From: Pedosphaera sp.
GTDB taxonomy: Bacteria > Verrucomicrobiota > Verrucomicrobiia > Limisphaerales > UBA9464
NCBI GenBank assembly: GCA_009695405.1
Contig: SIAZ01000119.1
Span: forward strand, 1 to 10,827
Reading direction: 5' to 3'
DNA length: 10,827 nt
The position numbers and the translations under genes are program-made. Of this stretch, positions 1 to 7,506 are shown piece by piece; the stretch's first letter is position 1, and each line of letters begins with the position of its first letter. The notes under the pieces were generated by a model. The model was given only the letters and a program-made list of their open reading frames with translations, was not told the origin of the DNA and did no database searches.

Positions 1-99
1 GAGAGTCCCGAGCTTTTGAATTCAGTGATTAGCAGTTGGATTTCAGCAAGACCACGCCGCTTCCGAGACGGTTTAATTGAGTTCATTCGCTCAGGCTAA
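1..99 (+). CDS. C-terminal tail of an unidentified protein (5' end outside window)
   Basis: The first reading frame is open from base 1 to a TAA at 97-99 and encodes 32 residues beginning ESPELLNSVISSW and ending in EFIRSG. The mixed hydrophobic and basic composition, including a PRRFRDG stretch, reads like a protein C-terminus, but I recognise no family. The neighbouring glycosyltransferase fragment makes a surface-polysaccharide gene possible; that is inference only. A run this short can be open by chance, so confidence is low. Confidence 0.3.
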   Translation, partial: ESPELLNSVISSWISARPRRFRDGLIEFIRSG

Positions 100-195
100 A
101 CCCAAGGAAGGCGAATTGGGAACCATGGGGTTCGGCGTACGCTTACAACCTAATGCCAAATTCAAAGAAAAATCAGCCCTACAAAACTCAATAAA

Positions 196-891
196 ATGAA
201 AAAATCCGCTCAGAATCAGAAAACAGTAAAAATATCCTTGCCCTCTTACATAGCAGGTATTCCGGTGGCGGCACCCTTTCGATTGAGTGAGGAAGGGCGC
301 GTCAAGATAAGATGTGAATTGTGTGCTCTGCCTGAGGAGGTGGTTGTGATTATTTCCTGTCGCTTAGACTCTTGGAAAGGGCATGAGTTCCTTTTTCAGG
401 CGCTTGCGCAGGTTCGTAAAGGAAATCAGTGGAAGCTATGGGTTGTGGGTGGTGGACAAGCATCGGGTGATGCAAATCGAAGACGCCTTCTTGAGTTACT
501 GGCAGGTGAGCTTGGATTAACTGATTGCATTCGTTTCCTCGGACACCGAGACGATGTCTGGAAGCTCTTGCAGGCGGCAGATATCCATTGTCAGCCTAAT
601 TCGGGACCAGAGCCGTTTGGTATTGCGTTTGTCGAGGCTCTTTATGCTGGGATTCCGGTTGTTTCGACATCTATTGGAGGAGCTCTTGAAATTGTTACAT
701 CGGATTGCGGCATTCTAGTGCCACCTAGGGACAGTGTGGCATTGGCAACTGCTCTCACCGGCCTTATTGAGAATTTGGAGTTAAGACGATCATTGGGGAG
801 TGCTGGACCGAGTCGAGCTAGACTTCTGTGCGACCCTGATCAGCAGGTCGCTGAGATTGAACGCGTCTTATTAAGCTGCTCGCGGCTTTGA
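196..891 (+). CDS. GT4-family glycosyltransferase, N-terminally truncated (probable gene remnant)
   Basis: The protein (231 aa) matches the C-terminal, nucleotide-sugar-binding half of a GT-B fold family 4 glycosyltransferase. Such enzymes move a sugar from an activated donor to a growing surface glycan at the inner face of the membrane. Visible landmarks in order are SCRLDSWKGHEFL (about residues 54-66), the WVVGGG strand (about 82-87), LGLTDCIRFLGHRDDVWKLL (about 106-125), the donor-site E-x7-E motif in EPFGIAFVE (about 139-147), GIPVVSTSIGGALEIV and CGILVPPRDSVALATAL. Family members are usually 350-400 residues. The acceptor-binding N-terminal domain is absent: the frame upstream is closed by a TAA at 151-153, and I see no match to that domain in the 100 bases before. 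The ATG at 196 has no Shine-Dalgarno sequence and the first 15 residues look non-homologous. The conserved part is intact, so the truncation may be recent. It probably has no transferase activity alone. Confidence 0.85.
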   Translation: MKKSAQNQKTVKISLPSYIAGIPVAAPFRLSEEGRVKIRCELCALPEEVVVIISCRLDSWKGHEFLFQALAQVRKGNQWKLWVVGGGQASGDANRRRLLELLAGELGLTDCIRFLGHRDDVWKLLQAADIHCQPNSGPEPFGIAFVEALYAGIPVVSTSIGGALEIVTSDCGILVPPRDSVALATALTGLIENLELRRSLGSAGPSRARLLCDPDQQVAEIERVLLSCSRL

Positions 892-919
892 GGTTAGGCT
901 TAATGTTTGAGGATAGCAT

Positions 920-1171
920 TCACAAGGATGGTTTCTTGAAGTTCTCGGTGGGTGAATAGAGTAAGCGTACGCTCAATCCTCCATCACCCCTACGAACCAC
1001 CATGAGGTCGCCGGCATGGACGTCGAGAGCGAGTTTAATTTGCCGATAGGGAATCGGCTGAGCTAGTTGAGTTGGTGGAGCCTCGGGGAGAAGATCTACT
1101 GCAATGAAAACTGGCAACGGTGGGTCCGAGGCCAAGATTTGAGACGATGAAGAATTCAAATGTCTTTGCAT
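920..1171 (-). CDS. hypothetical protein, 83 aa
   Basis: This is a minus-strand ORF with an ATG at 1169-1171 and a TGA at 920-922. I recognise no family. The product has no signal peptide or membrane segment. It has a proline-rich middle (LPEAPPTQLAQPIPY) and a C-terminal half suggestive of beta strands (IKLALDVHAGDLMVV, GGLSVRLLYSP). It lies downstream of the terminator that ends the large LamG gene, so it would need its own promoter, and I see no clear one in the 60 bases between. A weak GAAGG sits about 12 bases before the ATG. No better ORF competes on either strand here. It may be a real small gene, a degraded remnant or a chance ORF. Confidence 0.3.
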   Translation of the reverse strand: MQRHLNSSSSQILASDPPLPVFIAVDLLPEAPPTQLAQPIPYRQIKLALDVHAGDLMVVRRGDGGLSVRLLYSPTENFKKPSL

Positions 1172-1230
1172 GGGCAGAGGACTACCTTCAACTTTGTTCT
1201 GGTCGGCCGCTACCTCTCATGCCATCTATC

Positions 1231-1267
1231 AAAAAAAAACGAAGGCCGGTCGTGTGACCGGCCTTCG
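1231..1267 (-). terminator. Rho-independent terminator of the LamG/PA14 gene
   Basis: A perfect 12-bp inverted repeat is formed by CGAAGGCCGGTC (1240-1251) and GACCGGCCTTCG (1256-1267), with a 4-base loop. On the minus strand it is followed directly by nine T residues (the A run at 1231-1239). This is a textbook intrinsic terminator about 40 bases past the TAA of the large gene. On the plus strand no T tract follows the stem, so it works in one direction. Confidence 0.95.
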
Positions 1268-1306
1268 AGGATGTCAAGAGGTTCGGTGTTTGAACCTCTG
1301 AGGCGT

Positions 1307-4300
1307 TTATTGGTAACGAATTACCAATTTATCACCCACGATACTGATACCGGTGACGGTCACTTTGGGTTGGATAGAGAAGAAACCTTGGCTGCCAGAG
1401 GTGGGCAGGTTTGCGGTGATAGTCTTGGTAGCAGCATCGATAACAACGCCGGTTAAGGCAGTAGCACCGAAGGCGGCGGGGGGATTTCCTGCGCTGATAT
1501 TGACCGCAGCATCACTGTAAAGAGTGCGACCTGCGACACTGACACCGACGCGAAAGACGGCGGTAAGATCCGCTTGAACCGTTGGGAAAAAGCGGTAGGA
1601 AGCCCCGTTTTCATTGGGTAGATTAACGAATCCATTCCCATCGTTTCGTTGCCATTGGTAGGTAAATGGAACCTGAACTCCTTGTCGTGCCGCGGTACCG
1701 GCGGCTTCTAAAACCACCTGCTGCGGAGCGGAGCTGTAAGAGAGGCTCATGTTTTTAACGATCCAGCTGGGGGTCTGAGCAGTGGAGCAATCATCCCAAC
1801 CACCTAGGAACTCGACCACGACGGTATCGTTTTTCTTAAAGGCACCTAAGATAGCGACACTGGTGATGAATGTTTCCTGCGAATAACCCGGTGAATCGGC
1901 GTTGAATGCCCGTTGATCTTTGAGGATGCCATTGCCGATAATGACTGTGTTGGCGTAGCCGTTGGCAGTGAAGTTAGCTGCCGGCACATTGGTGAAAGCG
2001 CCGCCGTTGATGCTAATGCGGACTTGACCACCGTCGTAAAGATCGCCCTCGAATGAGTACCGATGAGCAAACTTAAGGGTGACTGTCTGGTCTTGAGGAA
2101 TGACGAATGGAGTGCTCTGCAATCGAGAATTGTAGGGGCCTCCGCAGCCGCTTACGGCACCGTCGGCCACCCATCCGCCCGCACCTGGATTGTACACCCA
2201 AGGACCCGGAGGTTCAGGGGTGGTGTTGGTCACAGAAAAGCCAGCATCAGTGTTGGAGAAGTCAAGGCTAGCAAAGTTGATAGAGGTGGAGGGGAGGACA
2301 CGGTCTGGATTTCCGGGCAATTGAGTGAAGGCCAGTTCCGCATTCGGATCTGAGTAGGAGGAGAGGAACTGTCCCTCGATAGGGGCTAGGCTTGCGGCAG
2401 CAGTGGCGTCCGTCGATTTGCGCCAAGCTAAACGCAACCAGTCGCCGCCGCCGCCCTCTTTGAGATAGACAAGAATGGCATAATGTTTGCCGGCTTGAAG
2501 AGAAATGGGAGTTGCCGTGGTTGCGGTATCACCGGCGTCTGGTTCATAGAATCCATTACAGCAACCCGTCTCGAAGGCAATGGGGCTATCGGTGAACGGA
2601 TCGGGCATTGTCTCGCTGGTGCTCAAGAAGACGCGTGATGCATCGTCGGAAGCCAAAAAGAAGTAGTAATCGCCCGTTTCCTTCGGGGTAATGTACCCGG
2701 AAATTTTTGCTAAATAGTTTTCATGACTATCGTCTGGGAACACGGTTCGTGTATCAAATTTACCGGTGATAGCCCCCAAGGTAGTCGGAGTTCCGGCGAG
2801 CACACGTGGATCGGATAAACCGCCGGTGAGAGCCGAGTCTGCAGCGCCTGGGATATTGTCATAATGTTCGAAACGCAGTGTTCCCGTGACAAGCGCCCAA
2901 GAGCCAAAGGTGATGGAACTGCCGACAGCAATCGTGGAGGCTGGGGACATTTGGTCCTTCACTCCAGAGAGGGTGACGGTATAGGTCTGACCTGGGGTTT
3001 GGGCAGAAGTGGTGAGGAGTACGCTGTCATCATTGACTGTGCCGGCTGGGCTGAAGAGTTTAACACTAGTGACAGTGAGGCCAGGGATCGTGTAATTGGC
3101 TGCATTTTGAGCACTGACTGGATCGAGCGGTTTGGACAACCAGATCCGAGCCGTTGTTAAGTTGGCGAGGCCTGCGGCATATTTTAGGGCCGGAGCAATT
3201 CCATCGGGAGCAAGAACAGCAACAGCGATGTTGGTACTGGTCACCGATCCGTAGGGGTTGGTGACCACGACATCATAACTTCCAGCATCGGTAAGGGCGA
3301 CACCGTTGATAGTGAGGGTGGAGGATGTTTGTCCAGCGATAGGCGATCCGTTGCGACGCCATTGGTAAGAAAGCGGTGGAGTGCCTGCGGCGTTGGCAGT
3401 GAGGGAAAGCGTGTAGCCCGCATAGAGAGAGCGCGCTGGAAGCGAGGGTTGGCCGCTCAGGCGAGGAGCGATATTAGCCGAATGATAAGTGGAGAGGACT
3501 TGGGCTGCGGTCAGGGCTTTATCGAAGATAGCAACCTCGTCAATGAAGCCTTTGAAGTTATCTCCAGCGGCGCCGAAGATGCCGCCTCCACCGATATTAA
3601 AGAGGTAAGTGCTTTCGCCGTAAGATTCGAGAGGTCCAGTCATACGTCCAACTTCCTTGCCGTTGGCATAGACCACCGTCGAGGTAGCATCACCTGTAAC
3701 CGCGATGAATCCCCACTCATCATCATCAAAGGGGTAGGGGCCTTTGATATTGCCTCCGCGAGCATTGACCCAGAGTTCGAAGTTGGCACCAGCATCGGCG
3801 TCACCAAACTCGAGGAGATCGTTTTGTCCGAAGTAACCGCCGCGACCGCTCTTGATAGCTCCACGCTTAATCCAGCCGAGCATCGTAAATGCGGTCATGC
3901 CGTTCATCGAATACGGGGTGCCGACGAAGCCGGCTGATCCGTTGAATTCACCGGCATTGTTAGCGGTGGTAAAGCCGCTCAGTGAGGGCGGCCTTGGACC
4001 GGCAGCGGCCGACAGCATTCCGGGGTTGTAGCTGCCATTAATGCTGGCACCTACATTGCCGGAATTGACAGCGACCGGCAGGGTAGTTGGCGTGGTAAAT
4101 GCGACCTCATTCAGGCGGTAGTAGGCGAGCGGTGCGTCAGCCAGCACCAGCGACTCATAAGAGGACGATGGGTTGGCGGCGGTACCGTTGGCGTAACGCG
4201 CAGCGATGGCGGTTGCGGAAAGCGCTTTGGGGTAGACGGCGGCTTCATCAGCGGCGCCAGTCCACCAGAAGGAAGAGTCGGCCCGTCCACCAATTCGGAA

Positions 4301-4948
4301 GCCGCCTGAGGCACCTGGGATATAGCTAGTCGGTTTACCCTCGGCAGCCTTAACGCCGTTGATGTAGAAGAGAGTATCCGTGCCGTCGTAGGTGAAAGCG
4401 AGATGATACCAGGTGCCTGAAACCGGAGCGGTACCGCCGCTAATGTTGAGCGAGGTTGCGGTGCCGTTATTATTGTACATTCGCAAGTTCCAGCCTGTTG
4501 CCGATTGATAAATCAACCATCCAGTGCGCGGATTAGCAAATTGCCCCGAAGAAATGGCGCAGGTCAGATCGGTCCCTGTTTTTTCTGCAGCGGGTTGAAG
4601 CCAAACTTCCGCCGAAAATGGTGCGGCAGGATTCATCGAAGGCAGATAGGGCACAAAGGTCGAGGCATCGGCAGAGCCATCATAGGAGGCGGCACCGTCA
4701 GTCCGGCCAGCGAGCGCTCCAGGGGCGGGATGCACAGCGGCACCGGTGTAATAACCGATTGCAGCAGCACCTAGGGATCCTAGATTGACCGCGGAATTGC
4801 CGTTGGGAACGGTGACCGATTCGTTCAATCGCCAATTGGCGACAGGCCCGAGTCCGGTGACTGTGGAGGCGTAGTCGGCCATCACAGGAGCCGAGGCGCT
4901 GTGCAAGAGCGCCATCAGGCTGGTGAGTTTCAGGAGGTTTTTTTTCAT
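1307..4948 (-). CDS. secreted multidomain LamG/Ig-like/PA14 protein, 1213 aa
   Basis: This is a large exported protein, probably a carbohydrate-binding or adhesive surface protein. It has a Sec signal peptide (MKKNLLKLTSLMALLHSASA, cleavage likely after PVMA near residue 24). Two concanavalin-A-like LamG domains follow (about 30-255 and 265-490), each with strand motifs such as WYHLAFTYDGTDTLFYINGV and WGFIAVTGD..VVYANGK..G and a closing DEAAVYPKALS or DEVAIFDKALT. Next come an Ig-like domain (about 495-580; LSYQWRRNGSPI, DAGSYDVVVTNPYG), an SbsA/Big-like domain (about 585-682), a PA14 domain (about 688-865; GYITPKETGDYYFFLASDD), a MAM/neurexin-like beta-sandwich (about 890-1073; HRYSFEGDLYDGGQVRISING), a second Ig-like stretch (about 1075-1152) and a short C-terminal module ending LVIRYQ. 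I see no catalytic residues, PEP-CTERM anchor or LPxTG, so its retention at the surface is unexplained. The ATG directly precedes the signal peptide but has no clear Shine-Dalgarno. It is monocistronic, with its own terminator. Domain boundaries are estimates by eye. Confidence 0.93.
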   Translation of the reverse strand: MKKNLLKLTSLMALLHSASAPVMADYASTVTGLGPVANWRLNESVTVPNGNSAVNLGSLGAAAIGYYTGAAVHPAPGALAGRTDGAASYDGSADASTFVPYLPSMNPAAPFSAEVWLQPAAEKTGTDLTCAISSGQFANPRTGWLIYQSATGWNLRMYNNNGTATSLNISGGTAPVSGTWYHLAFTYDGTDTLFYINGVKAAEGKPTSYIPGASGGFRIGGRADSSFWWTGAADEAAVYPKALSATAIAARYANGTAANPSSSYESLVLADAPLAYYRLNEVAFTTPTTLPVAVNSGNVGASINGSYNPGMLSAAAGPRPPSLSGFTTANNAGEFNGSAGFVGTPYSMNGMTAFTMLGWIKRGAIKSGRGGYFGQNDLLEFGDADAGANFELWVNARGGNIKGPYPFDDDEWGFIAVTGDATSTVVYANGKEVGRMTGPLESYGESTYLFNIGGGGIFGAAGDNFKGFIDEVAIFDKALTAAQVLSTYHSANIAPRLSGQPSLPARSLYAGYTLSLTANAAGTPPLSYQWRRNGSPIAGQTSSTLTINGVALTDAGSYDVVVTNPYGSVTSTNIAVAVLAPDGIAPALKYAAGLANLTTARIWLSKPLDPVSAQNAANYTIPGLTVTSVKLFSPAGTVNDDSVLLTTSAQTPGQTYTVTLSGVKDQMSPASTIAVGSSITFGSWALVTGTLRFEHYDNIPGAADSALTGGLSDPRVLAGTPTTLGAITGKFDTRTVFPDDSHENYLAKISGYITPKETGDYYFFLASDDASRVFLSTSETMPDPFTDSPIAFETGCCNGFYEPDAGDTATTATPISLQAGKHYAILVYLKEGGGGDWLRLAWRKSTDATAAASLAPIEGQFLSSYSDPNAELAFTQLPGNPDRVLPSTSINFASLDFSNTDAGFSVTNTTPEPPGPWVYNPGAGGWVADGAVSGCGGPYNSRLQSTPFVIPQDQTVTLKFAHRYSFEGDLYDGGQVRISINGGAFTNVPAANFTANGYANTVIIGNGILKDQRAFNADSPGYSQETFITSVAILGAFKKNDTVVVEFLGGWDDCSTAQTPSWIVKNMSLSYSSAPQQVVLEAAGTAARQGVQVPFTYQWQRNDGNGFVNLPNENGASYRFFPTVQADLTAVFRVGVSVAGRTLYSDAAVNISAGNPPAAFGATALTGVVIDAATKTITANLPTSGSQGFFSIQPKVTVTGISIVGDKLVIRYQ

Positions 4949-5140
4949 GATTGCTTGAGTTTTACTGATCTGGAAATGAGTGCCATGATTGTGGGGATCT
5001 GGTTACTTTTTGAAAATTCGCAATGAAGTCAAGAGAGTGCTTGAAATTTGTCTTAGATGTCGGAGCTAATCTCTAAATTGAGCACATTTTAAAAAGTCGG
5101 CTTTAAAGAATATGACGAGGTTTGGTCTTGAGTTTTATAT
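4949..5140. promoter_or_regulatory. divergent intergenic region presumed to hold promoters for two genes
   Basis: This 192-base AT-rich spacer separates the start of the LamG gene (minus) from the start of the SGNH hydrolase gene (plus), so both promoters should lie here. On the minus strand TTGACT (5032-5027) could be a -35 box, but nothing close to TATAAT lies 16-19 bases further on. On the plus strand TTGAAA (5041-5046) with GCTAAT (5065-5070) is a weak pair with an 18-base spacer. No strong operator palindrome is visible. The promoter role rests on the divergent layout rather than on motifs. Confidence 0.4.
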
Positions 5141-5947
5141 GTGCCCCCTACGGAATCTGGGATTCTATTCTCGACACTTTTGCCTCTTGTTTTGTTAATC
5201 GCCTCCTGCGCCTCCAAACCGATAGCGACTCGTCGAGTTCCTCGAGTGGGAGACGCTGATTTTCCCAAAGAGAACAGAGCAAGTCGGCATCTCGAAAAGG
5301 TGAATCAGGTGAAAGCCGGAAAGTATGACTTGGTATTTATTGGTGATTCGATCACTCACACGTTGGGAGATATGCCCGGAACTATTTATGAACCCTTAAA
5401 AGAAGTTTGGGATCGGCACTTTGCCGCATGGCGCGCGATCAATTTGGGGCATAATGGATTTCGGACTGAAGAAATTCTCTGGAACCTAATGAATGAGGAG
5501 TTGGAGTTTAATCCTTCACCCAAGGTCGTGGTTTTGCTGATTGGAACTAATAATACCGACGATCGAAATTTTTCGCATGTACACACCTCCCAACATGTAG
5601 CGGAAGGGACTGGTGCCATTGTCAGCCTGATTCGCCAGAAGCATCCATCGACTAAAATCCTTATTCTGCGCATTTTCCCGCGGGGCGGTGACGCTCAGCA
5701 AGGGTTTGCGGCGCGAGTTTTCCACGCCAGTCCTCAGTGCATTGAAACATGTCGAGATGCGGGGTTATTGACACGACGATTGGCCGATCGAAAGAAGGTG
5801 TTTTGGAAGGATATTGGGGCTGTTTTGTTGCGGTCGAATGGGTCTATTAGTACCGATAGGATGCCTGATTTATTGCATCCAAACCAAGCAGGGGCAGAAG
5901 CGTGGGTGCAAGCTATCGAGCCCGAGTTAACCCGGTGGTTGGACTAA
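5141..5947 (+). CDS. SGNH/GDSL-family hydrolase, predicted lipoprotein
   Basis: This is a probable exported esterase or deacetylase of the SGNH family (268 aa), similar in layout to PAF-acetylhydrolase-like enzymes. All four sequence blocks are present: block I FIGDSITH with nucleophile Ser70, block II NLGHNG with Gly103, block III LLIGTNN with Gly135 and Asn137/138, and block V MPDLLHPNQAG with Asp243 and His246, completing the catalytic triad. The N-terminus has a hydrophobic stretch ending in the lipobox IASC (Cys23), so the mature protein should be lipid-anchored and periplasmic or surface facing. The n-region is unusual in having no Lys or Arg. The start is a GTG at 5141. A TGA lies in frame just upstream (5129-5131), so no earlier start is possible, and no good Shine-Dalgarno is visible. 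The substrate is unknown; acetyl or other ester groups on polysaccharides are plausible from the neighbours. It converges on the DUF1501 gene with a 9-base gap and no evident terminator. Confidence 0.93.
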   Translation: MPPTESGILFSTLLPLVLLIASCASKPIATRRVPRVGDADFPKENRASRHLEKVNQVKAGKYDLVFIGDSITHTLGDMPGTIYEPLKEVWDRHFAAWRAINLGHNGFRTEEILWNLMNEELEFNPSPKVVVLLIGTNNTDDRNFSHVHTSQHVAEGTGAIVSLIRQKHPSTKILILRIFPRGGDAQQGFAARVFHASPQCIETCRDAGLLTRRLADRKKVFWKDIGAVLLRSNGSISTDRMPDLLHPNQAGAEAWVQAIEPELTRWLD

Positions 5948-5956
5948 GCAAAAGGA

Positions 5957-7447
5957 TCAGGCGAGAATCCCGCGGATAGGTTGAGCTTCGGTAACACCGG
6001 TTAATTTTTGGTTCAAACCGCCGTGGAAATAGGTCAACCGCTGGTGATCTATGCCCATTAGCTGAAGGACAGTGGCATGCAGATCGCGGAGGTGATGTGG
6101 ATTTACGGCCGCGGCTTCTCCCACTTCATCGGTTTCGCCGTAACTGGTCCCTGCTTTTACACCCCCCCCCGCTAGCCAGTAGGTAAACCCTTTAGGATTG
6201 TGATCGCGCCCACCTGGTTTGCCGCCGGTATTAAAGGTCTCCGAAACAGGCATCCGCCCAAATTCACCTCCCCAAACAACCAGCGTTTCGTTGAGGAGTC
6301 CGCGTTGTTCTAAGTCGGAAAGAAGTGCGGCGATAGGTTGATCCACCTCCGGGCAATGAAGTTGGAGATTTTCTTCGATACCTTGGTGGCCGTCCCACGT
6401 ATTTTGGCCTCCGGCTGCACCGCCGCCAGAATAGATTTGGATGCAACGAACCCCTCGTTCAACGAGTCGTCGGGCGGTGAGGCATTGGCGACCGAACGGC
6501 GCTGGCCCCTGTGCAAAGGGGTGCCAGTCCGGTTTAGGCGCGTGAACGCCGTAGGCTTCGAGAGTGCGTGGGTCTTCTTGAGAGAGATCAAGTGCTTCTG
6601 GGGCCGTGGATTGAAGTCGAAAGGCGAGCTCATAACTGGCGATGCGCGCGGCGAGTTCAGAGTTGTCTGCTCGAGCCCGAGAGTGAGTGCTGTTAAGATC
6701 GTTAATGAAGTCAATTTCGTGACGTTGACGTTGACGGGTTATTTCAGAGGGAGGACGAAGATTTAAAATAGGTTCACCCGAGGTGCGTAAGACTGTTCCT
6801 TGATGTACCGCGGGCATGTAACCATTGGCCCAGTTAGGGGCGCCTGTGGTGGGGCCACCGCGCGGATCTAGCATAACGACAAAGGCGGGGAGATTTTGGT
6901 TTAAGGTACCTAACCCGTAGCTCAACCACGCTCCCACTGAGGGATGGCCTTGCAAAATACGACCACTGTTCATTTGTAGCACAGCACTGCCGTGGGCAAA
7001 GGAATCACTATAGAGCGATTTAACCACAGCCAGTTTATCCATGTGTCGAGCGATTTGTGGGAAGGCATCTGAGCACCATAATCCCGACTGCCCCTGTTGA
7101 CGAAAGGTGCGTCGGCTCGCTTGAAGAATTGCTTGGGTTTTGGAGTTGCGACGGAACTCGTTGCTGATGGTTTGACCATCTCGTTTTTGTAGTTCGGGTT
7201 TGTAATCGAAAAGGTCCACTTGAGAGGGGCCTCCAAACATAAACAGAAAAATGACTGACTTTGCTCGTGTGGGATTATGAGGAGGCTTTGGTGTTAAGGA
7301 GTTTTTGGGTGTTTGTTGTTGGAAGGGTCGTTGTGATCCAAAAAAGCCGTCCGCTTCAAGCAGTGAGGTCAAGGCGAGACCGGTGAATCCGGCGCCTATG
7401 TCCCAGAGGAAATGGCGGCGCGGTTGGAGGTGGTCGGCTGGGTTCAT
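5957..7447 (-). CDS. DUF1501 domain-containing protein, Tat-exported
   Basis: This is a full-length (496 aa) DUF1501 protein, a family with an alkaline-phosphatase/sulfatase-like fold that is very common in Planctomycetota and Verrucomicrobiota. The biochemical role is not established. The N-terminus carries a twin-arginine signal (RRHFL, residues 10-14, then a hydrophobic GAGFTGLALTSLL), so it should cross the membrane folded. Family landmarks are VIFLFMFGGPSQVDLFDYKP (about 65-84), HGSAVLQMNSGR (about 152-163), RGVRCIQIYSGGG (about 331-343), VVWGGEFGRMP (about 390-400), GRDHNPKGFTYWLAGGG (about 413-429) and the closing DLHATVLQLMGIDHQRLTY (about 455-473). The conserved Asp, His and Glu positions suggest metal binding by analogy with sulfatases. 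It follows the DUF1549/DUF1553 gene by 59 bases, in the order usual for this pair. The ATG has no Shine-Dalgarno, so translation may rely on coupling or an unstructured leader. A run of nine G residues lies in the GGG segment. Confidence 0.95.
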   Translation of the reverse strand: MNPADHLQPRRHFLWDIGAGFTGLALTSLLEADGFFGSQRPFQQQTPKNSLTPKPPHNPTRAKSVIFLFMFGGPSQVDLFDYKPELQKRDGQTISNEFRRNSKTQAILQASRRTFRQQGQSGLWCSDAFPQIARHMDKLAVVKSLYSDSFAHGSAVLQMNSGRILQGHPSVGAWLSYGLGTLNQNLPAFVVMLDPRGGPTTGAPNWANGYMPAVHQGTVLRTSGEPILNLRPPSEITRQRQRHEIDFINDLNSTHSRARADNSELAARIASYELAFRLQSTAPEALDLSQEDPRTLEAYGVHAPKPDWHPFAQGPAPFGRQCLTARRLVERGVRCIQIYSGGGAAGGQNTWDGHQGIEENLQLHCPEVDQPIAALLSDLEQRGLLNETLVVWGGEFGRMPVSETFNTGGKPGGRDHNPKGFTYWLAGGGVKAGTSYGETDEVGEAAAVNPHHLRDLHATVLQLMGIDHQRLTYFHGGLNQKLTGVTEAQPIRGILA

Positions 7448-7506
7448 ATCAGCAGAGGTTCAGAAGGTTTAAAGGAAGGCGAAGGGCCTTCGTTAAAAGC
7501 CAGAGG

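Noticed and set aside
125..199. 24-codon ORF whose TGA overlaps the GT-fragment ATG (ATGA)
   Set aside because: Too short and with poor ribosome-binding support to call a gene; kept only as part of the inverted-similarity observation.
3329..3937. 202-codon plus-strand ORF inside the LamG gene
   Set aside because: It lies antisense to a clearly conserved domain region, has no family features and no start signal; it is a shadow of the real frame.
5027..5032. TTGACT on the minus strand as the -35 box of the LamG gene
   Set aside because: No acceptable -10 box lies 16-19 bases downstream, and this bacterial group does not reliably follow the E. coli consensus.
6338..6766. 142-codon plus-strand ORF (and the overlapping minus-strand 6310-6714) inside the DUF1501 gene
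   Set aside because: Both overlap conserved DUF1501 coding sequence in other frames, and their products resemble nothing.
7480..7492. CGAAGG-G-CCTTCG palindrome between the DUF1549/1553 and DUF1501 genes as a terminator
   Set aside because: Its loop is too small, no T run follows on the minus strand, and it would split an operon that is normally co-transcribed.
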